Positions 35,900 through 47,454 of a stretch of DNA of 64,000 nt are shown one piece after another. This stretch comes from Microbacteriaceae bacterium PS02343. GTDB taxonomy: Bacteria > Actinomycetota > Actinomycetes > Actinomycetales > Microbacteriaceae. Under the pieces are notes generated by a model. The model had not been told where the DNA came from. It made no database searches and was given only the letters and a program-made list of their open reading frames with translations. The position numbers and the translations under genes were made by a program. Position 1 is the first letter of the stretch, and each line of letters begins with the position of its first letter. The stretch spans positions 1-64,000 of the forward strand of contig JASCOA010000005.1 in assembly GCA_029959365.1 (NCBI GenBank). Direction: 5' to 3'.

Positions 35900-36379
35900 A
35901 TGCACGACGGTGCGCGCAAGCGCGATATCCAGGCCGAGGCCCGCGCCTCGGTCCGCGGCGTGCTGCTGCTCGGCGACGCCCGCGGGCTGCTCGAGGGGCT
36001 GCGCCGCGGCGTGCTCGAGGAGGGCCTGACGCTCGTCGCCCCCGGCGTCGAGGGCGCCCGAGCCTCGCTCGCGCTCATCGCGGTCGAGGCCCCGCGCGGC
36101 ACCTCGGCCCTGGCCAACGCCGTCGTGCTGGTCAACCTCCACCGCGCCTCGCTCGAGGACGACGCGACGGCGATCGTCATCTCCCGTCGGCGCGCGGCCC
36201 GCATCGCCCCCGCACGGCTGCAGCGGCTGCTCGGACCGGAGCTGCTCTACCAGGCGGAGAGCGCGCTGCCCGCGCCGCTGCGCCCGCGCGTCTCGATGTG
36301 GACGAGCATGCGCCTGAACGCCGCGCGGGGCGCGCTCGCGACCGCGGGCATCAGCCTGGCGCGGTTCCCCGTCGCCTGA
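35900..36379 (+). CDS. Hypothetical protein, 159 residues
   Basis: Soluble Arg/Leu/Ala-rich protein beginning MHDGARKRDIQAEARASVRG, with SLALIAVEAPRGTSALANAV in the middle. No known domain is recognised. ATG at 35900 is six bases after CAGGAT and may be leaderless. Codon use matches the neighbours, and the frame is open for a further 270 codons upstream through the DUF2064 gene, so coding status rests on the start context and on the lack of another gene here. Confidence 0.5.
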   Translation: MHDGARKRDIQAEARASVRGVLLLGDARGLLEGLRRGVLEEGLTLVAPGVEGARASLALIAVEAPRGTSALANAVVLVNLHRASLEDDATAIVISRRRAARIAPARLQRLLGPELLYQAESALPAPLRPRVSMWTSMRLNAARGALATAGISLARFPVA

Positions 36380-36454
36380 GCGCGCCGGGACTCGCTGCCG
36401 GTGCGCACCGCGCTGGGGCGGGCGTCTCGAGCCCGCTCGAACCGAGCGCGACCC

Positions 36455-36691
36455 TCAGCGGTCCTCCGGGGCCCGGGCCGCCTCGCTGCGGCGATGGCGG
36501 CGGTTGGACCAGGCCATCACGAGGACCACGGCGATGCCGCTCAGCGAGCCGACGACCCCGGCCCGGACGAGCACGCCGGCGTCGCTGACGATGCCGGACT
36601 CCAATGCCGCCCAGCCGAGCCCGACGAGCACGGTGACGCCCGCGGCGGCCCAGAGGATCGCGGAGGTGATCTTCGCGGTTCGATTCGGCAT
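36455..36691 (-). CDS. Small two-helix membrane protein
   Basis: Protein of 78 residues with two predicted helices (about 10-28 and 42-60) and a basic C-terminal tail NRRHRRSEAARAPEDR that should be cytosolic. TACCGT (36703-36698) lies six bases before the ATG, another probable leaderless start. Convergent with the previous hypothetical gene. No family recognised. Confidence 0.6.
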   Translation of the reverse strand: MPNRTAKITSAILWAAAGVTVLVGLGWAALESGIVSDAGVLVRAGVVGSLSGIAVVLVMAWSNRRHRRSEAARAPEDR

Positions 36692-36802
36692 GCCTCGACG
36701 GTAGGCGGGCGGCGGCGGACGGGACGCGGTTCTGCGGAACCGCGGAGGCGGCGGTCACCGGACGCCCAAGCGCCTCGAGCGCGTGCCTCGCGAGCTGCTG
36801 GC

Positions 36803-37294
36803 TCAGGCCGCGTCCGCTCCGGACCGGCCGGGCGCATCCGCTCGCCGCGCGGTGCGCGATCGCAGCAGCACGACCGCGATGCTCGCGGCCGTCACCAGCG
36901 CGAGGCCGGCGTAGAAGCGCAGCAGGTTGCCGGCGTAGTCGAGCGGCAGGATCGTGGGGTTCGCGCTGCCGATGCCCTGCTTGAGGATCTCGGGCACCAC
37001 GAGCGCGGTCATGAGGGCGGCGACCACGAGGGCGCCCTGCACGATGAGGATGACGGCCACCGGGATGCGGCGGCCGGCCCGGCGCAGCAGCAGGTGCACC
37101 CCGAGCACGACCGGGGCGATCAGGCCGTCGTGGATGACGAGCGCCCCGGCGAACCAGAGCACGATGCCGAGGTAGCGGGCCGGGTTGACGTCGTTCAGCA
37201 GCACGATGCCGCCGAGGCCGATGACGAGCACGCCGACGACGATCAGGGCGATGCGGATGCGGGTGACGGCGACGGCGATGGTCCCGGTGCTCAT
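36803..37294 (-). CDS. Four-helix membrane protein linked to molybdo-enzyme
   Basis: Protein of 163 residues with four predicted membrane helices (about 13-32, 40-60, 75-95, 120-138), beginning MSTGTIAVAVTRIRIALIVV. ATG overlaps the stop of the membrane-anchored molybdopterin enzyme (ATGA). The strict coupling suggests a structural or electron-transfer partner, although no heme or iron-sulfur motif can be seen. Function unknown. Confidence 0.65.
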   Translation of the reverse strand: MSTGTIAVAVTRIRIALIVVGVLVIGLGGIVLLNDVNPARYLGIVLWFAGALVIHDGLIAPVVLGVHLLLRRAGRRIPVAVILIVQGALVVAALMTALVVPEILKQGIGSANPTILPLDYAGNLLRFYAGLALVTAASIAVVLLRSRTARRADAPGRSGADAA

Positions 37295-38499
37295 GCGATC
37301 ACCTCCAGTCGGCTGAGCCACTTGGTCTGCAGCACGCCGGGGCGACCGGGCGAGATGATGCGCGCCGGGTAGCCGTGGTCGATGTCGAGCTCGTCGCCGT
37401 TCAGCTCGAGCGCGACGAGGGTGAGCTCGTCGCGGGCGAACTCGGGGCCGATCTCGCTGACGCCGTAGGAGCTGTTCGTCTCGAGGCTCACGGCGCGGAT
37501 GCGCGCATCCGCCGGCGCCTCGACCAGGTCGAGCAGGTCGCTGAGCCGCACGCCGGTCCAGGTGGCCATGCGGCTCCACCCCTCGACGCAGGCGATCGGC
37601 AGGTCGACGGTGCGCTGCTCGAGCTCGCGCAGCGCCTCGCGGTCGAGCACGATGCGCCGGGCGCCGGCGACGATCGAGAGCGTCCATCCGGCCGACTGCG
37701 CGAGCTGCACGACCTCGGCGTCCTCCGCGGTGCGGTTGACGGGCAGCCCCTGCGGGCCGACCCGGGGGTCGCGCGGGGCGAAGAGGTTCAGCGGCTGCAG
37801 CGGCGCGAAGGACTGGCCGGCGGTGGTGAGCGCGACGACAGCCGAGCCGGCGCCGACCGTGGCGAGGAAGGCGCGGCGGGAGGTGGTGCCCGAACCGTCC
37901 ATCCAGCGGTGCACCCGTCCCGTGACGCCGGACGTGGCCGCCACGGGCTTGCGCGGCTGCGTGCGCCAGTGCCGCAGGATCACCGGCAGCTTGACGCCGA
38001 TGTGCACGGCCAGCGAGCCGATCACGACGAAGGAGAGCGCGTAGTGCGTCTGCCGGAAGGGGAAGGCGAAGAGCTGGTACCACTGCACCGTGTTGATGAA
38101 GCCGATGGTGATCTGCACGAGCGAGGACGCTACGAAGAGAGCGATGGACGCCCGCTCGAGGAAGTGCGGGAACGAGCGCACCGGCGGGGTCTGGAAGAGC
38201 TGCGGGTAGACGACGTGCAGCTTGCCGAGGATCAGCGGGAAGCAGATGATGCCGGCCGTGATGTGCAGCCCCTGCGTCCACTGGTAGAGCTGCACGGGCC
38301 GGGTCGGGAAGACCATCCACGGCAGCGGGTCCTGCAGGAAGTGCGAGTACAGGCCGGTGCCCATGCAGACCAGGAAGGCCAGGCCGAGCAGACGGCCCAG
38401 CACGACGGCCATGCGCGCGGTGCGCTCCGGCGCGGCGAGCGCGGCGCGGTAGGCGGTCATCGCGCGGCCGGCGACGGCGATGGCATCGCGTGGCGTCAT
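37291..38499 (-). CDS. Membrane-anchored molybdopterin-dependent oxidoreductase
   Basis: Protein of 402 residues. About five membrane helices (30-200) of cytochrome b561-like form, with histidines in HITAGIICFPLILGK, RQTHYALSFVVIGSLAVHIG suited to heme ligation, are followed by a linker with a twin-arginine-like stretch (TSRRAFLATVGAGSAV) and a C-terminal sulfite-oxidase-fold domain. The conserved cysteine that binds molybdenum is in PIACVEGWSRMATW, as in YedY/MsrP. Domain order b561 then SUOX in one chain suggests quinol-coupled reduction or oxidation outside the membrane. Co-translated with a four-helix protein. ATG at 38499. Confidence 0.82.
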   Translation of the reverse strand: MTPRDAIAVAGRAMTAYRAALAAPERTARMAVVLGRLLGLAFLVCMGTGLYSHFLQDPLPWMVFPTRPVQLYQWTQGLHITAGIICFPLILGKLHVVYPQLFQTPPVRSFPHFLERASIALFVASSLVQITIGFINTVQWYQLFAFPFRQTHYALSFVVIGSLAVHIGVKLPVILRHWRTQPRKPVAATSGVTGRVHRWMDGSGTTSRRAFLATVGAGSAVVALTTAGQSFAPLQPLNLFAPRDPRVGPQGLPVNRTAEDAEVVQLAQSAGWTLSIVAGARRIVLDREALRELEQRTVDLPIACVEGWSRMATWTGVRLSDLLDLVEAPADARIRAVSLETNSSYGVSEIGPEFARDELTLVALELNGDELDIDHGYPARIISPGRPGVLQTKWLSRLEVIA

Positions 38500-38565
38500 C
38501 GTCGGCTCCGATCGGTTGCTCGTGGACTCCGCCTCAGGTTCGGAGCGGAACGGCGATAGGACAGG

Positions 38566-40002
38566 ATGGGCCGCATGCGCGCGCCCCTCACCGTCATCCT
38601 GCTGGTCGCGTCGACGGCGCTGACGGCTTTCTCGGTCGCCGCACTGCCGTACTACTTCCGCACCGACCGGGTGACCCTGCCCGTGATCACGGCGGTGCTG
38701 TGGCTGCTCTTCGCCGCGTCCCTCTGGGCGCTGCGCGGCGTTCGCGGGCGGGCGGGCGTCGCGATCGTGCTGCTCGGGGCCGTGGCGCTCGGCGGGGCCG
38801 CGATGGCCGGACCGCCGAACACCAGCACCGACTCGGCGCGCTATGCCTGGGACGGCATCGTGCAGAACGCCGGCATCTCCCCCTACGCCCACGTGCCCGC
38901 CGATCCGGCGCTCGAGGAGCTGCGCCCGGAGTGGCTGTTCCCCGAACCCGTGGTGGAGGCCGACGGCGAGCTCGGCTGCGAGGGGCAGCGCATCATGACC
39001 TTCGAGGAGGTCGGCACCGGCGAGGTGCTCTGCACGGCGATCAACCGCGCGAACGTGCCGACCATCTACCCGCCGGTCGCGCAGGCCGCCTTCGCCGCGG
39101 TGCGCTTCCTCGTGCCGGTCGAGGCCGAGTACTGGCCCATGCAAGCGCTCGGCCTGCTGATCTCGCTGGCGATCACCGGTCTGCTGCTGAGCGCGCTGCA
39201 CCGCGCCGGGCGCGATCCGCGCTGGGCGGCGCTCTGGGCCTGGTGCCCGCTCGTGGCCACCGAGGCCGTGACCAACTCGCACATCGACGTGCTCGGCGCG
39301 CTGCTGCTCGTGCTGGCCACGATGGCGGCCGCCTCGAACCGGCGCTGGCTCGCCGGCATCGCGCTGGGCGCATCCATCGCCACCAAGCTCATCCCGGTGA
39401 TCGGCGCGCCGGCGATCGCCCGACCGGGCTGGTGGCGCATCGCGCTCGCCGCGGTCGCGGTGTTCCTGCTCGTCTACATCCCCGCCGTCGTCAGCGACGG
39501 GCCCGGCGTGCTCGGCTACCTGCCGGGCTACCTCAGCGAGGAGGGGTACGAGTCGGGCGAGCGCTTCATCATGCTGAGCTGGCTGGCGCCCGGGCTCGGC
39601 GCCACCGTGCTCGCGGGAGCGCTGCTCGCGGTCGCGGCGGTGCTCGTCTGGCGCAAGACCGACCCTGCCGACCCGTGGCTGGGGCAGCTGATCCTGATCG
39701 GCGTCGTGCTGCTCGTGGTGACGCCGCGGTACTCCTGGTACGCGCTGCTGCTGCTGCCGATGATCGCGATGACGGGGCGATGGGAGTGGCTGCTCGTGCC
39801 GCTCGCGCTGACCGAGCGGCTGCTCTTCCCAGACGTCGCAGCGGCGCGCATCGCGGTCGTGCTGGCCATCGTCGGGGTGCTGATCGGCACCGTCCGAAGG
39901 GCCCAACCTGGATGGAACCTGCGTGTGCTCGAGGAGATCCGGCACCCTCTGCGGCGCCCCATCCGAGCGGATAAATCCCGGTCAGAGGCCCATTCGGGCT
40001 GA
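38566..40002 (+). CDS. GT87-like polyprenyl-phosphate-dependent glycosyltransferase
   Basis: Integral membrane protein of 478 residues with about ten helices. An acidic loop after the first helices (NTSTDSARYAWDGIVQNAGI and YAHVPADPALEELRP) is typical of GT-C glycosyltransferases that use polyprenyl-phosphate mannose on the outer face of the membrane. ATG at 38566 follows GATAGG; ATG at 38575 is an alternative. Divergent from the molybdo-enzyme operon. The acceptor is unknown; related enzymes elongate lipoarabinomannan-like glycans or glycoproteins. Confidence 0.75.
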   Translation: MGRMRAPLTVILLVASTALTAFSVAALPYYFRTDRVTLPVITAVLWLLFAASLWALRGVRGRAGVAIVLLGAVALGGAAMAGPPNTSTDSARYAWDGIVQNAGISPYAHVPADPALEELRPEWLFPEPVVEADGELGCEGQRIMTFEEVGTGEVLCTAINRANVPTIYPPVAQAAFAAVRFLVPVEAEYWPMQALGLLISLAITGLLLSALHRAGRDPRWAALWAWCPLVATEAVTNSHIDVLGALLLVLATMAAASNRRWLAGIALGASIATKLIPVIGAPAIARPGWWRIALAAVAVFLLVYIPAVVSDGPGVLGYLPGYLSEEGYESGERFIMLSWLAPGLGATVLAGALLAVAAVLVWRKTDPADPWLGQLILIGVVLLVVTPRYSWYALLLLPMIAMTGRWEWLLVPLALTERLLFPDVAAARIAVVLAIVGVLIGTVRRAQPGWNLRVLEEIRHPLRRPIRADKSRSEAHSG

Positions 40003-40122
40003 TCCGATGGCCGCGGCGACGAGCGGATGAGCGAACGGATTCGCAAGATCGCGCAATCCGATCCCGCGGGGTGAGCGAACTCCCCATTGTCCGCAAGTCA
40101 CCGCACACAGAGGATCACGACC

Positions 40123-40812
40123 ATGCGCAAGATCTACAAGTCCACCATCGGCATCGCCGCCGCCGCAGTGCTCATCGGCAGCCTCGCTGCCTGCTCGACT
40201 CCCGCTGAGGAGGAGGCGCCCTCGACGGACAACTCCCCCAGCGCCGAGGCCCCCGCGGCCGACCCGGAGCCCTTGGCTTCGATCCCCTCGCTCGCGGGCG
40301 TCGACACCCAGGTCACCCTGGACGCCGGCTTCGTCGAGGCGCTCACCACGCTCGGCCTGACCCCGGGCGTGCTCGGCGGCGCCACCCTGACGGACGGCGT
40401 GCTCGCCTTCCCGATCACCGGCGGCAACGTCGACTACTACGACCCGGCCGAGGACTACCGTCCGTACGTGCAGGGTGAGATCGACCACGAGGGCTCGGGC
40501 ATCTCGCTCACCGCCGGCGACACCGTCGTCGAGCTGACCGACTTCGTCATCGACCCGGGCACCTCGCGTCTGACGGGCACCGTCACCGCCAACGGCGAGC
40601 TCGTCGGCGAGGACGTGTTCATCTTCAACCTCGACGGTTCCACGCTGAACCCGCTGGAGGAGGACGCTGACGGAAACGCCGTGCTCGAGGGCACGACGGT
40701 CCTCATCAGCGAGGACGCCGCTCCCCTGCTGAACAGCACCTTCGGCACCGACGCCGTCACCGACCAGCTGGTCGTCGGCATCGCCAAGATCACCGCGGCT
40801 GCCGCGTCCTGA
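40123..40812 (+). CDS. Secreted lipoprotein of unknown function
   Basis: Protein of 229 residues with a lipoprotein signal (MRKIYKSTIGIAAAAVLIGS followed by LAAC) and a Pro/Glu/Ala-rich linker, then a beta-rich domain: VTLDAGFVEALTTLGLTPGV, LAFPITGGNVDYYDP and HEGSGISLTAGDTVVELTDF. The last pattern has a weak likeness to HtaA-type heme domains but lacks clear support. The mature chain is strongly acidic, unlike its neighbours. GAGGATC ribosome site upstream. The 120 bases before it contain an AT-richer patch (GAGCGGATAAATC) that may be its promoter. Confidence 0.7.
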   Translation: MRKIYKSTIGIAAAAVLIGSLAACSTPAEEEAPSTDNSPSAEAPAADPEPLASIPSLAGVDTQVTLDAGFVEALTTLGLTPGVLGGATLTDGVLAFPITGGNVDYYDPAEDYRPYVQGEIDHEGSGISLTAGDTVVELTDFVIDPGTSRLTGTVTANGELVGEDVFIFNLDGSTLNPLEEDADGNAVLEGTTVLISEDAAPLLNSTFGTDAVTDQLVVGIAKITAAAAS

Positions 40813-40845
40813 TCACCCCGGCGATCACAGCATCGCCACCACTGA

Positions 40846-40874
40846 GGGCCCGTCGCGCATCGCGCGGCGGGCCT
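40846..40874 (+). terminator. Hairpin after the lipoprotein gene
   Basis: GGCCCG (40847-40852) pairs with CGGGCC (40868-40873), with an inner GCGC/GCGC pair around an ATC loop. It is followed by TTC and lies 35 bases after the stop. Confidence 0.65.
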
Positions 40875-40939
40875 TCAGCCTGTATCCACCGGTTGTTGCA
40901 TCCGTGCCGTCAGACTCGGCGCGTCCCGAGGAGGGCCCC

Positions 40940-42451
40940 GTGACCAGCACCATCGCGCGCCGCCCGCTGATCGGTCGTCGCAGCGCACTGCTGCGCTGGG
41001 CGCCCGCGCTCGTGGGAGCGTTCGCCGCCACCGCATCGCTCGTCGGCGCCACGGTGCCCTCGGTCTGGTACGACGAGGCGGCCACCGTTACCGCTGCGAC
41101 GCGCGGCTGGAACGGCCTCTGGGCCATGGTCGCGAACGTCGACGCCGTGCACGCCGCCTACTACCTGCTCATGCACGGCCTGTTCGAGCTGGTCGGCTAC
41201 TCGCCGCTCGCGCTGCGCCTGCCCAGCGCCCTCGCCGTCGGCGGCACCGCCGCCCTGCTCGTGCTCCTCGGCCGCCGGATCGGCGGCCATCGCCTCGGCC
41301 TGCTGGCCGGCATCGTCTTCGCCGTGCTGCCGCGCACGCTGTGGATGGGCGCCGAGGGCCGCTCCTACGCCATCGCCGCCCTGCTCGTCACCGCCAGCAC
41401 GCTCGTGCTGCTCATCGCCCGAGAGAGCCCGCGCCGCCGCTGGTGGATCGGCTACGCCGGCCTCGCCGCGCTCTCGATGGTGGTCTTCGTCTACTCGGCG
41501 CTGGTGCTGCTGGCCCACGCCCTCGCGGTGCTCGCGGGCCCTCGCGGCCCGGCGGGAACGGCCTCCCGCCGCCGCTTCGCGCTCGTCGCCTCGGGCGCCC
41601 TGCTCGCCGTCGCCCCGCTCGCGCTCGTCATCGTGCAGCAGCGCGGCCAGGTCGCCTGGCTGCCGCGCATCGACGAGGGCACCCTGCAGGCCGTGCTCGT
41701 GCAGCAGTGGTTCGGCGGCGACCGCTTCTCCTGGCCGAGCGGGCCGGTCGACCTGATCGCCGCATCCGCTGGCTGGGCCCTGCTGATCGTCGGGCTCGTC
41801 GCGCTGCTGCGTCGAGGCGGCGGCTCGGGGCCGCTGATGCTCGCGCTCGTGGCGCTGCCCACCGCCGCACTGCTCGCGGCCACCGCCTTCGTGCTGCCGC
41901 TCTACAGCCCCCGATACCTCACGATGAGCCTGCCCTTCGTTGCGCTGGCGATCGGCGCCGGCATCGCGGCTCTGCCGGGAGGCCGCCGGCGCTGGCTCGC
42001 GCTGGCGCTGCTCGTCGCCATCGGCGCCGGCTCGCTCACCGCGCAGCGCGACCCCGAGGCGAAGGAGGGCACCGCCTGGCCCGAGGTCGCCGCCTGGATC
42101 ACCGCCGATCGAGCGGATGCGGGCGAGACCGCCGTCGTCTACGGCCACCTGCGCTTCCACGGCCGGGCGACCGCCGAGGTGATCGCCACGGCGTACCCCG
42201 AGGCCTTCGCCGGCATGACGGATGCGACCCTCGCGCGCAGCGCCGCGGACGCGGGCACGCTGTGGGCCGAGCGCACCCCGATCGCCGACTCCTCCGCGAG
42301 CCTCGGCGGCGCGCAGCGCACCTACCTCATCGGCAGCGAGGTGCAGCACGACCTCGAGGACCAGGCGCTCGTCATCGACCGGGCGGGCTTCACCGAGATC
42401 GAGCGCGTGCGCATCGGCCACGTCGTGATCGTGCGCTTCGACCGGGGCTGA
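40940..42451 (+). CDS. GT-C family membrane glycosyltransferase (ArnT/PMT-like), copy 1
   Basis: Membrane protein of 503 residues with about eleven helices. The first extracytoplasmic loop carries the catalytic acidic motif VWYDEAATVTAATRG; RLPSALAVGG and PRTLWMGAEGRSYAIAAL follow, as in GT39/GT83 proteins. The C-terminal soluble tail has VIATAYPEAFAGMTDATLAR. GTG at 40940 is preferred, five bases after GAGGAGG; an earlier GTG at 40904 lacks one. It faces a clear paralogue on the opposite strand, with a tandem repeat array between their 3' ends. Confidence 0.8.
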   Translation: MTSTIARRPLIGRRSALLRWAPALVGAFAATASLVGATVPSVWYDEAATVTAATRGWNGLWAMVANVDAVHAAYYLLMHGLFELVGYSPLALRLPSALAVGGTAALLVLLGRRIGGHRLGLLAGIVFAVLPRTLWMGAEGRSYAIAALLVTASTLVLLIARESPRRRWWIGYAGLAALSMVVFVYSALVLLAHALAVLAGPRGPAGTASRRRFALVASGALLAVAPLALVIVQQRGQVAWLPRIDEGTLQAVLVQQWFGGDRFSWPSGPVDLIAASAGWALLIVGLVALLRRGGGSGPLMLALVALPTAALLAATAFVLPLYSPRYLTMSLPFVALAIGAGIAALPGGRRRWLALALLVAIGAGSLTAQRDPEAKEGTAWPEVAAWITADRADAGETAVVYGHLRFHGRATAEVIATAYPEAFAGMTDATLARSAADAGTLWAERTPIADSSASLGGAQRTYLIGSEVQHDLEDQALVIDRAGFTEIERVRIGHVVIVRFDRG

Positions 42452-42463
42452 GGACCGGGGTTC

Positions 42464-42545
42464 GCGGTCAGCGCGGTCGTGCGGTCAGCGCGGTCGTGCG
42501 GTCAGCGCGGTCGTGCGGTCAGCGCGGTCAGCGCGGTCAGCGCGG

Positions 42546-42550
<5 letters not shown>
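42464..42550. repeat. Compound tandem array between paralogous glycosyltransferases
   Basis: Three perfect copies of a 17-base unit GCGGTCAGCGCGGTCGT (42464-42514) are followed by four copies of a 9-base unit GCGGTCAGC (42515-42550). The last 9-base copies contain the stop codon of the minus-strand glycosyltransferase (TCA at 42546). Confidence 0.95.
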
Positions 42551-45596
<3,046 letters not shown>

Positions 45597-45662
45597 GACC
45601 GCCACCATCCTAGGCGGCGCGGGACGCGTGCGCCGTCGGGGGTCGGCCGTAGAGTCGTGCTC

Positions 45663-46379
45663 GTGACGACGACCGCCGCACCCCGGGTGCTCACCTTCTC
45701 CTCGGTGGCGTTCGTCGCGGTCTCCGCCGCGCACCTCGTGAGCCTCGTGCCGGGCACCCCCGAAGCGCTGAACCTGGCCACGAAGCCGGCCATCGTGCCG
45801 CTGCTCGCCTTCGCCGTCTTCGCCGCGATCCCGGGCCGCCGCCCGCCCGCGCTGCTGCTCGCGGCGCTGACCGCCTCCTTCGTCGGCGACCTGCTGCTCA
45901 TGGTGCCGGGCACCGAGTGGTTCCTCGGCGGCGTCGCCGCGTTCCTCGTGGCCCAGGCGCTCCTGCTGGCGCTGCTGCTGCCCCGCACCGCGGGGCGTCC
46001 GCTCCTGCTGCCCGTCGTCGGCTACCTGGTCGTGTTCGCGGGCCTGCTCCTGCTGCTCGGCCCCGCCCTCGGCGGCCTGCTGCCCGTGCTCGCCGTCTAC
46101 GGCGCGGTGCTCTGCGCGATGGGCGCCGTCGCCAGCCGCGGCGGCCTCGTGCTCGCACTCGGCGGCGCGAGCTTCGTGGTGTCGGATGCGCTGCTGGCCA
46201 TCGCGAAGTTCCTGCCGGGATGGGACCAGCCGGTCGTGCACATCGTCACGATGGCCACCTACTGCGCGGCGCAGGCGCTCATCGCCTTCGGCGCGCTGCG
46301 GATCGACTGGCGTCGGGCCGGCGCTCCGCGCGCCGTGACCGCCGACGGCGCCGAGCACCACGGGCGGCACGCGCTGTGA
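45663..46379 (+). CDS. YhhN/TMEM86 family membrane protein (lysoplasmalogenase-like)
   Basis: Membrane protein of 238 residues with seven to eight helices. Family motifs are present as LATKPAIVPLLAF, LTASFVGDLLLMVPG and SFVVSDALLAIAKF, in which the acidic residues form the presumed active site. Eukaryotic TMEM86B hydrolyses lysoplasmalogen; bacterial substrates are less certain. GTG start is seven bases after TAGAGT (45650-45655), so it is probably leaderless. Overlaps the HNH nuclease gene by four bases (GTGA). Confidence 0.85.
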   Translation: MTTTAAPRVLTFSSVAFVAVSAAHLVSLVPGTPEALNLATKPAIVPLLAFAVFAAIPGRRPPALLLAALTASFVGDLLLMVPGTEWFLGGVAAFLVAQALLLALLLPRTAGRPLLLPVVGYLVVFAGLLLLLGPALGGLLPVLAVYGAVLCAMGAVASRGGLVLALGGASFVVSDALLAIAKFLPGWDQPVVHIVTMATYCAAQALIAFGALRIDWRRAGAPRAVTADGAEHHGRHAL

Positions 46380-47131
46380 GCCGATCCACCCGACGGCGCC
46401 GCGGCGCCGCGCTCCCCGCCGCGCTCGTGGGCGCGATCGCGCTCGTCGTGCTGCTCGCGACGCAGCTGGGCGGGATCGAGCTCGGGGGCCCCGCGGAGGC
46501 GCCGGCCGCATCCGATCCCGTCGCGATCGCCCCCGCCGAGCCGAGCGGCCGCACCGCCGTCGAGGCGCTCGCCGCACTCGAGGTGAAGGGTCCGGCGCCG
46601 GCGACGGGCTACGACCGCGAGGGCGGCTTCGGCACGGCCTGGCTCGACGTGGACCGCAACGGCTGCGGCACCCGCGACGACGTGCTCGCCCGCGACCTGA
46701 CCGGCATCGACGCGCCGGGCGGCTGCCGGGTGCTCAGCGGCGAGCTGCTCGACCCGTACACGGGCGAGTCGATCGCCTTCGTGCGCGGTCAGGACACCTC
46801 GACGGCGGTGCAGATCGACCATCTCGTGGCGCTGCAGAACGCCTGGCGCACCGGCGCGCAGCAGCTCTCGCAGGAGGACCGGGTGGCGCTCGCCAACGAT
46901 CCGCTCAACCTGCTGGCGGTCGACGGGCCGACGAACTCGGCGAAGGGCGCCCGCGACGCGGCCACCTGGCTGCCGCCGGCCAAGGGCATCCGCTGCGAGT
47001 ACGTGGCCCGCCAGGTCTCGGTGAAGGCGGCCTACGGGCTCTGGGTCGTGCCGGCGGAGCGCGACGCGATCGCGCGCGTGCTCGAGGCGTGCCCCGAGCA
47101 GCCCGCGTACCGGTCGTCACTCGAGTACTGA
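46376..47131 (+). CDS. Secreted HNH (DUF1524/GmrSD-type) nuclease
   Basis: Protein of 251 residues. An N-terminal basic stretch and hydrophobic helix (about 13-30) form a signal peptide or anchor. The nuclease part has the DUF1524 pattern: YDREGGFGTAWLDVDRNGC, VQIDHLVALQNAWRTGAQQL with the catalytic DH, and NDPLNLLAVDGPTNSAKGAR with the metal-binding Asn/His-type residues. It probably degrades extracellular DNA. GTG start overlaps the YhhN stop. Cysteine pairs in GCGTRDD, GGCRVL and RCEYV may form disulfides outside the cell. Confidence 0.85.
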   Translation: MSRSTRRRRGAALPAALVGAIALVVLLATQLGGIELGGPAEAPAASDPVAIAPAEPSGRTAVEALAALEVKGPAPATGYDREGGFGTAWLDVDRNGCGTRDDVLARDLTGIDAPGGCRVLSGELLDPYTGESIAFVRGQDTSTAVQIDHLVALQNAWRTGAQQLSQEDRVALANDPLNLLAVDGPTNSAKGARDAATWLPPAKGIRCEYVARQVSVKAAYGLWVVPAERDAIARVLEACPEQPAYRSSLEY

Positions 47132-47166
47132 GGCCCTGGCGGGCGGACGCTGCGGCCCGCGATGAC

Positions 47167-47439
47167 TCAGGCGAGACCGGCGAAGAGCAGTGGCAGCATC
47201 ACCGCGCCGAAGGCGATCACGATGAACAGCCAGCCGAACAGCACCAGGAAGCTGATGACGATGCCGGCCCAGGCGAAGCCGCGGCCGTCGGGCTCGCGGC
47301 GCAGGCCGACGATGCCGAGCACGAAGGCGGCGATCGGGGCGATGAAGGTCCAGCCGAAGAAGACCGAGGCGATCGCGACGATGAGGCTGGCGACGGAGAG
47401 GCCCCGACCCGGGGCGACGGTTGCGGTGTTCTGGCTCAT
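47167..47439 (-). CDS. DUF4190-type small membrane protein
   Basis: Protein of 90 residues with two long membrane helices and the middle loop GIVGLRREPDGRGFAWAGIV, a pattern seen in DUF4190 proteins of actinobacteria. ATG at 47439 was chosen over GTG codons at 47445-47448 because TAACGT (47452-47447) ends seven bases away, giving a leaderless mRNA. A strong hairpin of inverted decamers separates it from galM. Function unknown. Confidence 0.75.
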   Translation of the reverse strand: MSQNTATVAPGRGLSVASLIVAIASVFFGWTFIAPIAAFVLGIVGLRREPDGRGFAWAGIVISFLVLFGWLFIVIAFGAVMLPLLFAGLA

Positions 47440-47454
47440 GCCCACCACGTTAAC

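Noticed and set aside
37291-38499. Two separate genes, cytochrome b561 and a molybdo-enzyme
   Set aside because: The frame is continuous with no stop, internal ribosome site or start between the domains, so a single fusion protein fits better.
40123-40812. HtaA heme-binding domain in the lipoprotein
   Set aside because: Only a vague pattern likeness; no heme-ligand signature could be identified.
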